NCBI GenBank assembly: GCA_012797715.1
Contig: JAAZOO010000370.1
Location: 1 to 8,673, forward strand
DNA from: Geobacteraceae bacterium
Lineage (GTDB): Bacteria > Desulfobacterota > Desulfuromonadia > Geobacterales > Geobacteraceae
Length of the DNA: 8,673 nucleotides
Direction: 5' to 3'
Positions 1-6,332 of the stretch are shown piece by piece. Every line of letters starts with the position of its first letter. The stretch's first letter is position 1. The notes below the pieces were generated by a model, which had not been told where the DNA came from, searched no databases, and saw nothing but the letters and a program-made list of their open reading frames with translations. A program made the translations under genes and the position numbers.

Positions 1-472
1 CAATAACCGCATCAAGCTCTCCAATGCGGGCAAGCAACTCGTCCTTCCGGTTGATCGATTCCGCCTCAAGATCCTGCAGCTCACGTTCCCTGTCACCTAT
101 TGCTGCCCGCAGGGCATCACACCGCGTGTTTATCTGGAGCATCTGCTCTTCGATTTCGCTCTTAACCTTTTTTGCTGCAGCTATTTCCTTGGATACGGCC
201 TGGTACTCCTTCTGGGTCTTGATATCGCGCAACCTGGTCTCGGACCGTGCAATGGCATCCGTCTCCGCAGCTGCATTCTCTTCAAGAGCCCTTTTTTCGC
301 CTTCCACAGCCTCCAGCTCGGCATTGTGAACGGCAATGTCCTGCCGCATTTCCTCAACCCTTCTTTCCAGCGCAGAAATACCTTCCTGCAAAGACTGCTT
401 CTCACTGCACGCGGAGTCTATTTTCAGATCAATCTCCTGCAACTGCGCCAGCACTTTCACGTTTTTGCCCAA
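1..472 (-). CDS. C4-type zinc-ribbon / coiled-coil protein (DUF164-like), 3' part beyond window
   Basis: Partial gene: 157 codons are readable before the window ends with the frame still open. The protein is almost entirely charged, heptad-like coiled coil. It begins with a VLAQLQEIDLKI-type segment (residues 7-18) and carries IKTQKEYQAVSKEI (residues 84-97), which I recognise as the signature of the DUF164 / C4 zinc-ribbon family. These proteins are usually about 240 aa, with four cysteines near the C-terminus; that part lies outside the window. I chose a TTG start because an AGGAGG sits 6 nt upstream. An in-frame stop lies a few codons further up and no ATG is available; a GTG at 460 is the alternative but is too far from the ribosome-binding site. 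It lies 56 nt behind the Nif3-family gene, a pairing common in bacteria. Members are thought to bind nucleic acid or act as regulators, but the role here is unknown. Confidence 0.85.
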   Translation of the reverse strand, partial: MGKNVKVLAQLQEIDLKIDSACSEKQSLQEGISALERRVEEMRQDIAVHNAELEAVEGEKRALEENAAAETDAIARSETRLRDIKTQKEYQAVSKEIAAAKKVKSEIEEQMLQINTRCDALRAAIGDRERELQDLEAESINRKDELLARIGELDAVI

Positions 473-528
473 AATCAGCCTCCTGTTTCTCCTTCACGGT
501 ACATGATTTTTTTCGTATCCCCGTGGAA

Positions 529-1644
529 TTACCGGTACCGATAGGGGTCCCGTTCTTCCTTGCACGCAACCAGCTCCGCGGTCAACCCGCGATCACGCAG
601 CTCCGTTTTCAGCCGCGCGACACATCCTTCCACCATGAGAATTTCCGAGGCAAAGTGACCCATGTCAACCAGAGACAATCCAAGCATCTGCGCCTCACGA
701 GCTTCATGGTATTTCACATCACCGGTTACCAGCACGTCAGCCCCTTGTTTCCGAGCACACCTTACCAGCGAGGAGCCGCTGCCGCCGCACAGCGCTATTC
801 TTTGCACATTCCTGCACCCTTCGCCCACATAGCGAACACCTTCAAGGGAGAATTCATCCTTGAGACGATCGGCAAGACACTCCAGCGAAACCGCTGTCGG
901 CAGGTCACCAATCCTGCCGAACCCCTCCCTCCTCCCCTCATTCATCAGTGGGTACAGATCAATCGCTGGCTCCTCATAGGGATGAGCAGACAGCAGGGAA
1001 GAGCGGGCCGCTGCAACATCGGGCGCACGGAGCAGCACTTCAATCCGCGTCTCCTCGGCATACTGGCGTGTCCCAATGGAACCGAGGAACGGCGCGGCGC
1101 CTGCAAGGGGTTTGAACGTTCCCGTACCGGAGGTCTGGAATGAACATTCACTGTAGTTGCCCAGGAAACCGCTGAAAGGGAAAAGCGCCTGCAAAACATC
1201 TTCCTCATGACCTTTCGGCACAAAAACTGCCAGCTTTACCAACGACTCAACGCTTGTAACGGAAAGCGGCGTGGTGGAAAAGAGTCCGAGCCTGGCGGCA
1301 AGAAGGTCATTGACACCGCCGGAGACGATATCGAAATTCGTATGGAGGGAAACGATATTCAGGGAATGCTGCACTGCCTTGGCAACGAGGGCGCCGGTGG
1401 GTTCACGAAGGTCTATCTTCTTCTGCGGGTGGAACAGGAGCGGGTGATGGGTGAGAAGGAGTTGACAGCCGCTGTCTATCGCTGCATCAACGGCCTCTTT
1501 CCCGGCATCGAGAGCAACCATGATCTTTGCTACCGTCGCGTCGGGATCACCCACTTGCAGGCCGACGTTATCCCATTCCTCGGCGAGCCGGAATGGGGCT
1601 ATGCAATCCACTATTTCAACAATATCGGTAATTCTGGGGTTCAT
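529..1644 (-). CDS. Nif3-like dinuclear metal centre protein (YbgI/YqfO family)
   Basis: 371 aa, the length expected for the long Nif3 form that has a PII/CutA-like domain inserted between the two halves of the metal-binding fold. The N-terminal half carries LLLTHHPLLF (His66-His67) and SLHTNFD. The insert ends with the typical HPYEEPAIDLYPL. The C-terminal half has DMGHFASE (His330, Glu334). These His, Asp and Glu residues form the dinuclear metal site. The family makes hexameric toroids and is often annotated GTP cyclohydrolase 1 type 2, but its physiological role is unsettled. The start at 1644 (MNPRITDIV) is preferred over an ATG at 1671, which sits inside a strong hairpin; the ribosome-binding site (GGGAAC region) is weak. 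It is followed 56 nt later by the zinc-ribbon gene, probably co-transcribed. Confidence 0.93.
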   Translation of the reverse strand: MNPRITDIVEIVDCIAPFRLAEEWDNVGLQVGDPDATVAKIMVALDAGKEAVDAAIDSGCQLLLTHHPLLFHPQKKIDLREPTGALVAKAVQHSLNIVSLHTNFDIVSGGVNDLLAARLGLFSTTPLSVTSVESLVKLAVFVPKGHEEDVLQALFPFSGFLGNYSECSFQTSGTGTFKPLAGAAPFLGSIGTRQYAEETRIEVLLRAPDVAAARSSLLSAHPYEEPAIDLYPLMNEGRREGFGRIGDLPTAVSLECLADRLKDEFSLEGVRYVGEGCRNVQRIALCGGSGSSLVRCARKQGADVLVTGDVKYHEAREAQMLGLSLVDMGHFASEILMVEGCVARLKTELRDRGLTAELVACKEERDPYRYR

Positions 1645-1658
1645 GTTCCCAGCCAAAA

Positions 1659-1694
1659 GAAAAGAGTGCAATCTTTTTGGATTGCACTCTTTTC
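1659..1694 (-). terminator. Perfect 15-bp hairpin between the tRNA and nif3-like gene
   Basis: Arms 1659-1673 (gaaaagagtgcaatc) and 1680-1694 are exact reverse complements around a 6-nt loop. Read on the minus strand, the stem is followed by CTTTTCTTTT, part of it within the base of the stem, as expected of an intrinsic terminator. It lies 71 nt after the tRNA 3' end and ends only 14 nt before the Nif3-family start codon. It would therefore terminate the tRNA transcript, or control read-through into nif3. The A-rich 5' side would let it work on the other strand too, but no plus-strand gene is present. A small CTCG/CGAG hairpin (1694-1706) abuts it. Confidence 0.75.
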
Positions 1695-1765
1695 TCGTCT
1701 TTCGAGTCGCTATATTTTCTGCACCGGCACTGTACAGGCATCCCCAATCATCCCATGGATCAGGT

Positions 1766-1842
1766 TGGTGGGCCCACCAGGATTCGAACCTGGGACCTAC
1801 CGGTTATGAGCCGGTAGCTCTAGCCAGCTGAGCTATAGGCCC
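1766..1842 (-). tRNA. tRNA with anticodon CAU (tRNA-Ile2 favoured; elongator tRNA-Met possible)
   Basis: A complete 77-nt cloverleaf with encoded CCA. Acceptor GGGCCTA pairs with TGGGCCC (one U-G pair). The D stem is GCTC/GAGC, the anticodon stem ACCGG/CCGGT around loop CTCATAA, and the T stem CCAGG/CCTGG around TTCGAAT; discriminator A73 and CCA follow. The anticodon (complement of 1806-1808) is CAU. It is not an initiator: the acceptor is fully paired at 1-72 and the three G-C pairs of the initiator anticodon stem are absent. Pairs C4-G69 and C5-G68 match those that lysidine synthetase TilS uses in E. coli tRNA-Ile2, and the GGGCCTATAGCTCAG start resembles known Ile2 genes, so I lean to the AUA-reading isoleucine tRNA. 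Simple annotation would call it Met. Confidence 0.95.
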
Positions 1843-1857
1843 GTAAAGTGATTTACT

Positions 1858-1886
1858 ATCATAGGAAATGCGCCCAGCCGTGTCAA
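1858..1886 (-). promoter_or_regulatory. Sigma-70-type promoter of the tRNA gene
   Basis: On the minus strand a perfect -35 TTGACA (1886-1881) is separated by exactly 17 nt from -10 TATGAT (1863-1858, 5 of 6 consensus). Transcription would start about 8 nt before the mature tRNA 5' end. The -35 lies 9 nt beyond the hypB stop codon. I see no terminator between hypB and the tRNA, so hydrogenase-operon transcripts may also run through the tRNA. Confidence 0.85.
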
Positions 1887-1895
1887 GGTTTTTGA

Positions 1896-2582
1896 TTACC
1901 GCTCCGCCAATTTTCGTGCCTCCCTGCCAAATTTGCGTTCACACTGACCCGTAAGCCACCCGACCCACGCATCCAGTCCGCTGCCGTCTCTGCAGGATAT
2001 CTCGAAGAGAGGGGGCATCGGCTTGACGGCGGCGACACCATCGCAGAACATCTTCCTGTCAAATTCCATTGCCTCCATGAGGTCCGTCTTGTTGATCAGC
2101 ACCGCATCGGCCTTCAAATAGATGGCCGGGTACTTGTAGGGCTTATCATGTCCTTCTGTCGTACTGGCGATGACGATGTTCAGGTCTTCACCCAGGGAAA
2201 ACTCGGAAGGACAGACAAGGTTCCCCACGTTTTCTATAAAGAGTATTGTTGGGCGTCCATACGTGAATGTGCCGGCTGCCCGCCCTATCATGTTGGCATC
2301 AAGATGGCACATGTTGCCTGTGTTGATCTGTTCGACCGGAATCCCCTTTGCTGCCATGACATCGGCATCAATCCGGGAAGCCATGTCACCCTCGATCACG
2401 GCAAAGGCGTAGCGATCCCCCAGGTATTCGATTGTCCTGAGGATCGTGCTGGTCTTCCCGGCTCCCGGCGCCGCCATGACATTCACAACCAGAACTTCGT
2501 TGGCGTCGAAAAAGTTCCGGTTCCGGAGAGCAAGATTCTCGTTGGCCTCAAGAATGTTCCTGCGTACCTCAATCCGCGCCAT
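1896..2582 (-). CDS. hypB: Hydrogenase nickel-incorporation GTPase HypB
   Basis: 228 aa. SIMIBI-class GTPase that, with HypA, delivers nickel to the [NiFe] large subunit in the cytoplasm. Numbering from the upstream ATG at 2585, it shows the P-loop APGAGKTS (residues 39-46), the IEGDMASRIDAD switch region (64-75), TGNMCHLDA with the metal-binding Cys93-His94, IENVGNLVCPSEF with Cys125, TEGHDKPYKYP, and the guanine-specificity motif NKTD (165-168). It lacks the N-terminal His-rich stretch and the CxxGCxC motif found in some HypB proteins, so it is probably a pure GTPase/metallochaperone without nickel storage. Two tandem ATGs exist; the second (2582) has the better spacing (6 nt) from GAGG. 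The start overlaps the hypA 3' end by 14 nt, which suggests translational coupling. The last gene of the ech-hyp block. Confidence 0.96.
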   Translation of the reverse strand: MARIEVRRNILEANENLALRNRNFFDANEVLVVNVMAAPGAGKTSTILRTIEYLGDRYAFAVIEGDMASRIDADVMAAKGIPVEQINTGNMCHLDANMIGRAAGTFTYGRPTILFIENVGNLVCPSEFSLGEDLNIVIASTTEGHDKPYKYPAIYLKADAVLINKTDLMEAMEFDRKMFCDGVAAVKPMPPLFEISCRDGSGLDAWVGWLTGQCERKFGREARKLAER

Positions 2583-2921
2583 CATCCACCTCTATGCTCT
2601 CGATATAGAATTCCATACCCTTGTCGGCGATTACGCTCTTCCCACCGCAGACCGGGCAGTGGGCGCCGACGGATCGCCCTGCAAAGACACGATTACAGGT
2701 CGTGCACAGAAACTCGGGGGCGACCCGCTTGAACAGGAGCTCTGCGCCTTCCAGGGGAGTATCCCTCGTCATGATAGTGAAATAGAAGGACACCGAATCA
2801 TCAACAATGCTTGCCAGGTCACCGATAACAAGGGTTATCGCCGTGACGCGGGAAAGGTTTTTTTTTTAACCTCATCGGTGACGATCCGGATAAGTCCTTC
2901 CGTAACAGACAATTCATGCAT
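2569..2921 (-). CDS. hypA: Hydrogenase nickel-incorporation protein HypA, interrupted by a one-base shift at an A10 run
   Basis: HypA binds Ni through its N-terminal Met-His-Glu and a structural Zn through four cysteines, and works with HypB. The gene starts MHELSVTEGLIRIV at 2921, 46 nt after echF. Read straight, it ends after 28 codons at TAA 2837-2835. The remaining HypA sequence continues in another frame directly after the A run: LSRVTAITLVIGDL, FYFTIMTRDTPLEGAELL, then CTTC and CPVC. One extra base at the A10 tract (2858-2867) gives KKKN-LSRVT and a 117-aa protein with His2, Cys73/76 and Cys89/92. In that version RVT falls at residues 25-27, the same position as in E. coli HypA. Both halves look well conserved, with no other damage. 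Either the sequence lacks one A (sequencing error or recent mutation), or slippage at the tract makes the full protein. The coordinates span both frames. Confidence 0.9.
2858..2867 (-). repeat. A10 homopolymer (minus strand) inside hypA, site of the frame change
   Basis: Ten consecutive A on the coding strand, preceded by GTT and followed by CC. It encodes Lys19-21 plus the first base of the next codon in frame 0. The upstream half of HypA is in one frame and the downstream half in the frame reached by adding one nucleotide. Runs of nine or more A are known sites of RNA-polymerase slippage and of -1 ribosomal slippage, and equally of sequencing and replication indels. Confidence 0.95.
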
Positions 2922-2967
2922 CTTCCACCATCCGGTTCTCTTCTTGGAAAAATAGGTTCATCAGAGG

Positions 2968-3327
2968 TTACGTGGCAGCCGGTTCAGCAGCTTCCTTCGG
3001 CTGCTGCACATGCAGAACCGTGTCTTTCTCGGGAAGGGGAGCGCGGTACTGACTTTCCTGGTACAAACATTTCACCGGGCAGATATCCACACAGACGCCG
3101 CAGTAAACGCAGGCAAAGGGATCCACCTTCCATGTTTTCGCCTGTTTGTCGACCTTTATGCACTGGGACGGGCACCTCATCTGGCAGACGCCGCACAGGA
3201 TGCATTTTTCCATGAGTATTTTCAACTCACCCTTTGAGTGCTGGAACGGCTCCTTCTTCTGAAAAGGGTACAGCCGTGTGGCGTATTTCGTGAACAGATT
3301 TTTTAGTACGATCTTTGTCATGAACAT
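2968..3327 (-). CDS. echF: Ech hydrogenase subunit EchF, 2x[4Fe-4S] ferredoxin-like (NuoI-like)
   Basis: 119 aa. Carries electrons between soluble ferredoxin and the EchC cluster on the cytoplasmic arm of the complex. Two cluster motifs are clear: C42-ILC-GVC-QMRCP (Cys42, 45, 48, 52) and C73-VYC-GVC-VDICP (Cys73, 76, 79, 83). The N-terminal segment (KIVLKNLFTKYATRLYP) is the usual NuoI/EchF helix that docks on the membrane arm. The C-terminal 20 residues are a Pro/Ala/Glu-rich tail. The start at 3327 has GGGAGAG 6 nt upstream; Met3 is a less well-spaced alternative. It lies 18 nt behind echE. Taken alone it could be called NuoI or HycB/HyfH-like, but gene order fixes it as EchF. Confidence 0.94.
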   Translation of the reverse strand: MFMTKIVLKNLFTKYATRLYPFQKKEPFQHSKGELKILMEKCILCGVCQMRCPSQCIKVDKQAKTWKVDPFACVYCGVCVDICPVKCLYQESQYRAPLPEKDTVLHVQQPKEAAEPAAT

Positions 3328-3345
3328 GGCGATCTCTCCCGTTGA

Positions 3346-4422
3346 TTATCGTTCCGTACAGCTGATGCAAGGGTCTATGGTCAAAATAAGCACCGGTACG
3401 TCGGCGAGATCGCACCCCGGCAACATCTCCAGGAGAGGAGGGATATTCGCAAACGTCGGCGTACGGATTCGCACCCTCTCCAGAAACTTCTTGCCCGAGC
3501 CGCGAAGATAGTAGAGGACCTCACCGCGAGGCTGCTCGACGCGGGCAACCACCTCTCCGGAGGGAAGCCCTTTCGGTTTCACCGACAATTCGCCCTGCGG
3601 TATCTTGGAGAAACATTGACGAATAAGATCTATAGCCTGCAAGGTCTCTTTAAACCTGACAACAGTGCGTGCATAGCAATCGCCATCGGTTTCCACCACC
3701 GGAGCGAAATCCAGATCGGAATAGGCCGCATACCCCGTCTGCCTCATATCCTGCGCTACCCCGCTTGCGCGGAGGGTCGGACCGGCTGCACCCAGTTCGT
3801 AAGCCTTTTCCTTTGTCAGAATACCCTTGCCGACCGTTCTCAGCTTCACCGTAGCGTCGTCCAGGATCGTCGATTTGAGCTGCAAGGTTTCTTTCTCGAC
3901 AGTTTTGATAGTGTCGAGAATCCATTTGGCTGCATCGTCGGAAATATCCCTACGCACCCCTCCCACCTGGTTGACCGAAAGAATGACACGGTTCCCGGCC
4001 GTCTCCTCCTGAAGGTCCATAATCCGTTCCCTGATTCTCCAGAACTGCATGAACAGGCTTTCAAATCCAAAAGCGTCTGCAAACAGGCCCAGCCAGAGAA
4101 GGTGACTGTGAATCCTGTGCATCTCCGCCCAAATGGTGCGGAGATAGCGTGCCCGATCGGGAACCTCCAGACCCATCAATGCCTCTATCCCCTGGCAGTA
4201 GCAAAGGGCGTGCATGCAACTGCATATCCCACAGACACGCTCCACAATATAGATCATCTGGTTGTGATCCCGTATCTCCGCCAGTTTTTCCAAACCACGA
4301 TGAACGTAACCCAGCTTGGGGATCGCCTCTTTAACAATCTCATCCTCAATCGAAAGGGTAAGATGCAGCGGTTCCGGCAAAACCGGATGCTGCGGCCCGA
4401 ATGGTAATACAGTCCTTGCCAT
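3346..4422 (-). CDS. echE: Ech hydrogenase large subunit EchE, [NiFe] catalytic (NuoD-like)
   Basis: 358 aa, the catalytic subunit where 2H+ + 2e- and H2 interconvert. Both nickel-binding motifs are intact: ERVCGICSCMH near the N-terminus (Cys64, Cys67) and DPCISCTER at the very C-terminus (Cys352, Cys355). This separates it from NuoD of complex I and from hydrogenase-related (Ehr-type) homologues that have lost these cysteines. The N-terminal PFGPQHPVLPEPLHL and GYVHRGLEKLAE are typical of the NuoD/EchE family. The protein stops directly after SCTER, so there is no C-terminal peptide to be removed by a maturation protease, as known for EchE and CooH. A good AGGAGG lies 8 nt before the start. 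An 81-nt gap separates it from echD. Confidence 0.97.
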   Translation of the reverse strand: MARTVLPFGPQHPVLPEPLHLTLSIEDEIVKEAIPKLGYVHRGLEKLAEIRDHNQMIYIVERVCGICSCMHALCYCQGIEALMGLEVPDRARYLRTIWAEMHRIHSHLLWLGLFADAFGFESLFMQFWRIRERIMDLQEETAGNRVILSVNQVGGVRRDISDDAAKWILDTIKTVEKETLQLKSTILDDATVKLRTVGKGILTKEKAYELGAAGPTLRASGVAQDMRQTGYAAYSDLDFAPVVETDGDCYARTVVRFKETLQAIDLIRQCFSKIPQGELSVKPKGLPSGEVVARVEQPRGEVLYYLRGSGKKFLERVRIRTPTFANIPPLLEMLPGCDLADVPVLILTIDPCISCTER

Positions 4423-4503
4423 GTAGTATGCCTCCTATTCCTGAACAGCGTGCCTGATTTTTCACTCTCTCACATGTTCGGCACCGTGCGCTGCGAAGCG
4501 CGC

Positions 4504-4887
4504 TCAAGCCCTCTTGATGCCGATAGTACAGAAGGGTGTTTTCTGCACCTCTTCATCGCTGTACAGCATCCCTTGAAAATCCAGGGGAATGCCGTCAAAA
4601 TCGACGCCGAAGTGCTCATTGATTTCATTTTCCACGAGAAAGGCGCAGGAGTATACCGAGGCAACACTGGAAATCTTGCTTCCCTTGGGAACGTATACCT
4701 TGAGATTCCTGAGCTCCAGGTCCTTGTCAAAGTGGTAGAGTACGCACACACTGTCTTCCAGTTCCGCAGAAGACATGGTAATAAATCTGAATCCTTCGTC
4801 TTTCAGCGCCCTGGACAGTGTAATAACCTCATCGGGCCGAATCTCCGCCGTATTCTCTTCCGTTACGACAATCGAACTACCTATCAT
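4504..4887 (-). CDS. echD: Ech hydrogenase subunit EchD (NuoC-like)
   Basis: 127 aa. A peripheral subunit homologous to the 30-kDa (NuoC) subunit of complex I; it has no metal site and helps assemble EchC/EchE. The family region is at residues 81-105: CAFLVENEINEHFGV, then GIPLDF, then LYSDEE. The N-terminal 60 residues are poorly conserved in this family. AAGGAGG lies 8 nt before the ATG, and echC ends 23 nt upstream. The length is normal for EchD and shorter than NuoC of respiratory complex I. Confidence 0.92.
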   Translation of the reverse strand: MIGSSIVVTEENTAEIRPDEVITLSRALKDEGFRFITMSSAELEDSVCVLYHFDKDLELRNLKVYVPKGSKISSVASVYSCAFLVENEINEHFGVDFDGIPLDFQGMLYSDEEVQKTPFCTIGIKRA

Positions 4888-4910
4888 GGAACAAGCCTCC
4901 TTGTTTCTCG

Positions 4911-5399
4911 CTATCGCGCCTTGATTGCTGATTGGGTTTTTTCCAGTCGTTCGAAAATGCCCTTGTCGACCTTTTTCCCTTTTTCCGCCAATTTACCCAA
5001 AGCAATGACAACGCCGTCGATTATGGCTTCAGGCTTCGGCGCGCACCCTGAAACATAGGCATCGACCGGAATTACCTGGTCGACTCCCCCAACTACGTTG
5101 TAGGCTTCCCGAAATACACCTCCGGATGTTCCGCAGGCACCAATTGCAACGACAACTTTCGGCTCGGGCATCTGGTCGTAGACGTTCTTGAGAGCTTTCT
5201 TGTTTCGATGATTGACGGTCCCGGTAACTACCAGGATATCGGCATGCTTGGGATTCCCTACATTGATAATTCCGAATCTTTCAATGTCGTAAACCGGCGT
5301 CAGGCACGCCAGCACCTCTATATCGCAGCCGTTGCAGCTTCCACAGTCGAAATGGATCAGCCAAGGAGATTTGATTCGTGATGTAGATATTAGACTCAT
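4911..5399 (-). CDS. echC: Ech hydrogenase small subunit EchC (NuoB-like, proximal [4Fe-4S])
   Basis: 162 aa. Holds the [4Fe-4S] cluster next to the NiFe site and passes electrons between EchF and EchE. Seen: HFDCGSCNGCDIE with Cys22 and Cys25 (plus Cys19), IGACGTSGG with Cys89, and SGCAPKPEA with Cys119, i.e. the CxxC ... C ... GCxPxP ligand set of NuoB/group 4 hydrogenase small subunits. There is no twin-arginine signal and no extra medial/distal cluster domain, as expected for the cytoplasmic Ech type. AGAGGG lies about 10 nt before the start. A 69-nt gap separates it from echB. Confidence 0.96.
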   Translation of the reverse strand: MSLISTSRIKSPWLIHFDCGSCNGCDIEVLACLTPVYDIERFGIINVGNPKHADILVVTGTVNHRNKKALKNVYDQMPEPKVVVAIGACGTSGGVFREAYNVVGGVDQVIPVDAYVSGCAPKPEAIIDGVVIALGKLAEKGKKVDKGIFERLEKTQSAIKAR

Positions 5400-5468
5400 A
5401 ATCGGTACCCTCTTAGTAATCTAGATGGGAAAAATTATCTTGCATTCTTTACTCCGCCAACCGGTTTG

Positions 5469-6332
5469 TTACTTCAATTTCGCATAAATCCAGAAATAGT
5501 TGGCAAATGACATGAGCAGCCCTCCGGTCCAGGCATGGGGCAGCATCCACCTCCACGTGAGGCGGGCGGTAATATTGTCAACCAGCATTTCTAAAAAGTA
5601 GGTGACCACGATGAGCACCGTCATCCAGAGATAGCTTGTGTGCCAGAAGAGAGCGCACAGTCCGAGTATGAAAACCGTTTCATACCAGTGGGAGATCTCG
5701 ATGACTCCCAGGTATGGGCCGGAGTATTCGGTCATTACTCCTTTGACGAGCTCCTGGTGTCCATGGTGAGAGCTGGAAAGATCAAAGGGAGACTTCCGCA
5801 GCTTGATAACGATAGCGTATCCAAGAACAACGAAGAGAAGGGGAAGCGAAATCAGTAACGGCTGGTGGTAAGACGAAACAATCTGAGATATTTTGAAGCT
5901 TCCGGTCTCGAGATAGATACCTACGAATACGAGGATGATAAGCGGCTCGTAGGTAAGCATCTGGATCAGCTCCCGTTGCGCCCCAACCTGGCTGTACGGA
6001 GACTCCGCCGCCAGCGCGCCTATAACAAGGAAGACGCCGCCAACCGCGAGCACGAAGAATATAAGCAGCAGGTCCGACTGCAGAGCAAGGAGAACAACCG
6101 TCAGAATATTGGCCGCCAGATACATGTATGCGCAAAAAATCTGCCAGTAATTGACGACCATCTTCTCCTTGCCGAACAGCTTGAACACATCATAGAAAGG
6201 CTGAAGAATCGGGGGACCGTACCTGCCCTGGAGTCGTGCCGTGACCTTCCGATCAATCCCTGCAACCAGGCCGCCAATGAGCGGTGACAAGAAAACTGCA
6301 GCTACAACGGCAATCACGTCCACTGTGTTCAT
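5469..6332 (-). CDS. echB: Ech hydrogenase membrane subunit EchB (NuoH-like)
   Basis: 287 aa, about seven or eight transmembrane helices. It anchors the soluble arm in the membrane and forms the start of the ion path next to the active-site domain. Key NuoH-family signatures: ARLQGRYGPPILQPFYDVFK beginning at residue 32, the ELIQMLTYEPLIILV helix (121-135), and KSPFDLSSSHHGHQELVKG followed by EYSG (residues 180-205), with conserved charged residues such as Glu194 and Glu202. The start overlaps the echA stop as ATGA, and its GGGGAGG ribosome-binding site lies inside the last codons of echA, so the two are translationally coupled. Confidence 0.96.
   Translation of the reverse strand: MNTVDVIAVVAAVFLSPLIGGLVAGIDRKVTARLQGRYGPPILQPFYDVFKLFGKEKMVVNYWQIFCAYMYLAANILTVVLLALQSDLLLIFFVLAVGGVFLVIGALAAESPYSQVGAQRELIQMLTYEPLIILVFVGIYLETGSFKISQIVSSYHQPLLISLPLLFVVLGYAIVIKLRKSPFDLSSSHHGHQELVKGVMTEYSGPYLGVIEISHWYETVFILGLCALFWHTSYLWMTVLIVVTYFLEMLVDNITARLTWRWMLPHAWTGGLLMSFANYFWIYAKLK

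Noticed and set aside
247..1143. 298-codon open frame on the plus strand
   Set aside because: It lies almost wholly opposite the well-supported Nif3-family gene and the zinc-ribbon gene start. Its product is low-complexity and matches no family I know.
1644..1671. Earlier ATG (1671) for the Nif3-family gene, adding nine residues
   Set aside because: It lies inside the 15-bp hairpin with no ribosome-binding site, and the added residues do not look like the family N-terminus.
4423..4503. GC-rich symmetric bases after echD (GCGC-TTCGCA-GCGC)
   Set aside because: Only a 4-bp stem with no U-tract; too weak to be called a terminator or processing hairpin.
5400..5468. Possible internal promoter in the echB-echC gap (TTGGCG with GATAAT)
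   Set aside because: The spacing is only 15 nt and the -35 is poor. The gap is short and needs no special explanation.
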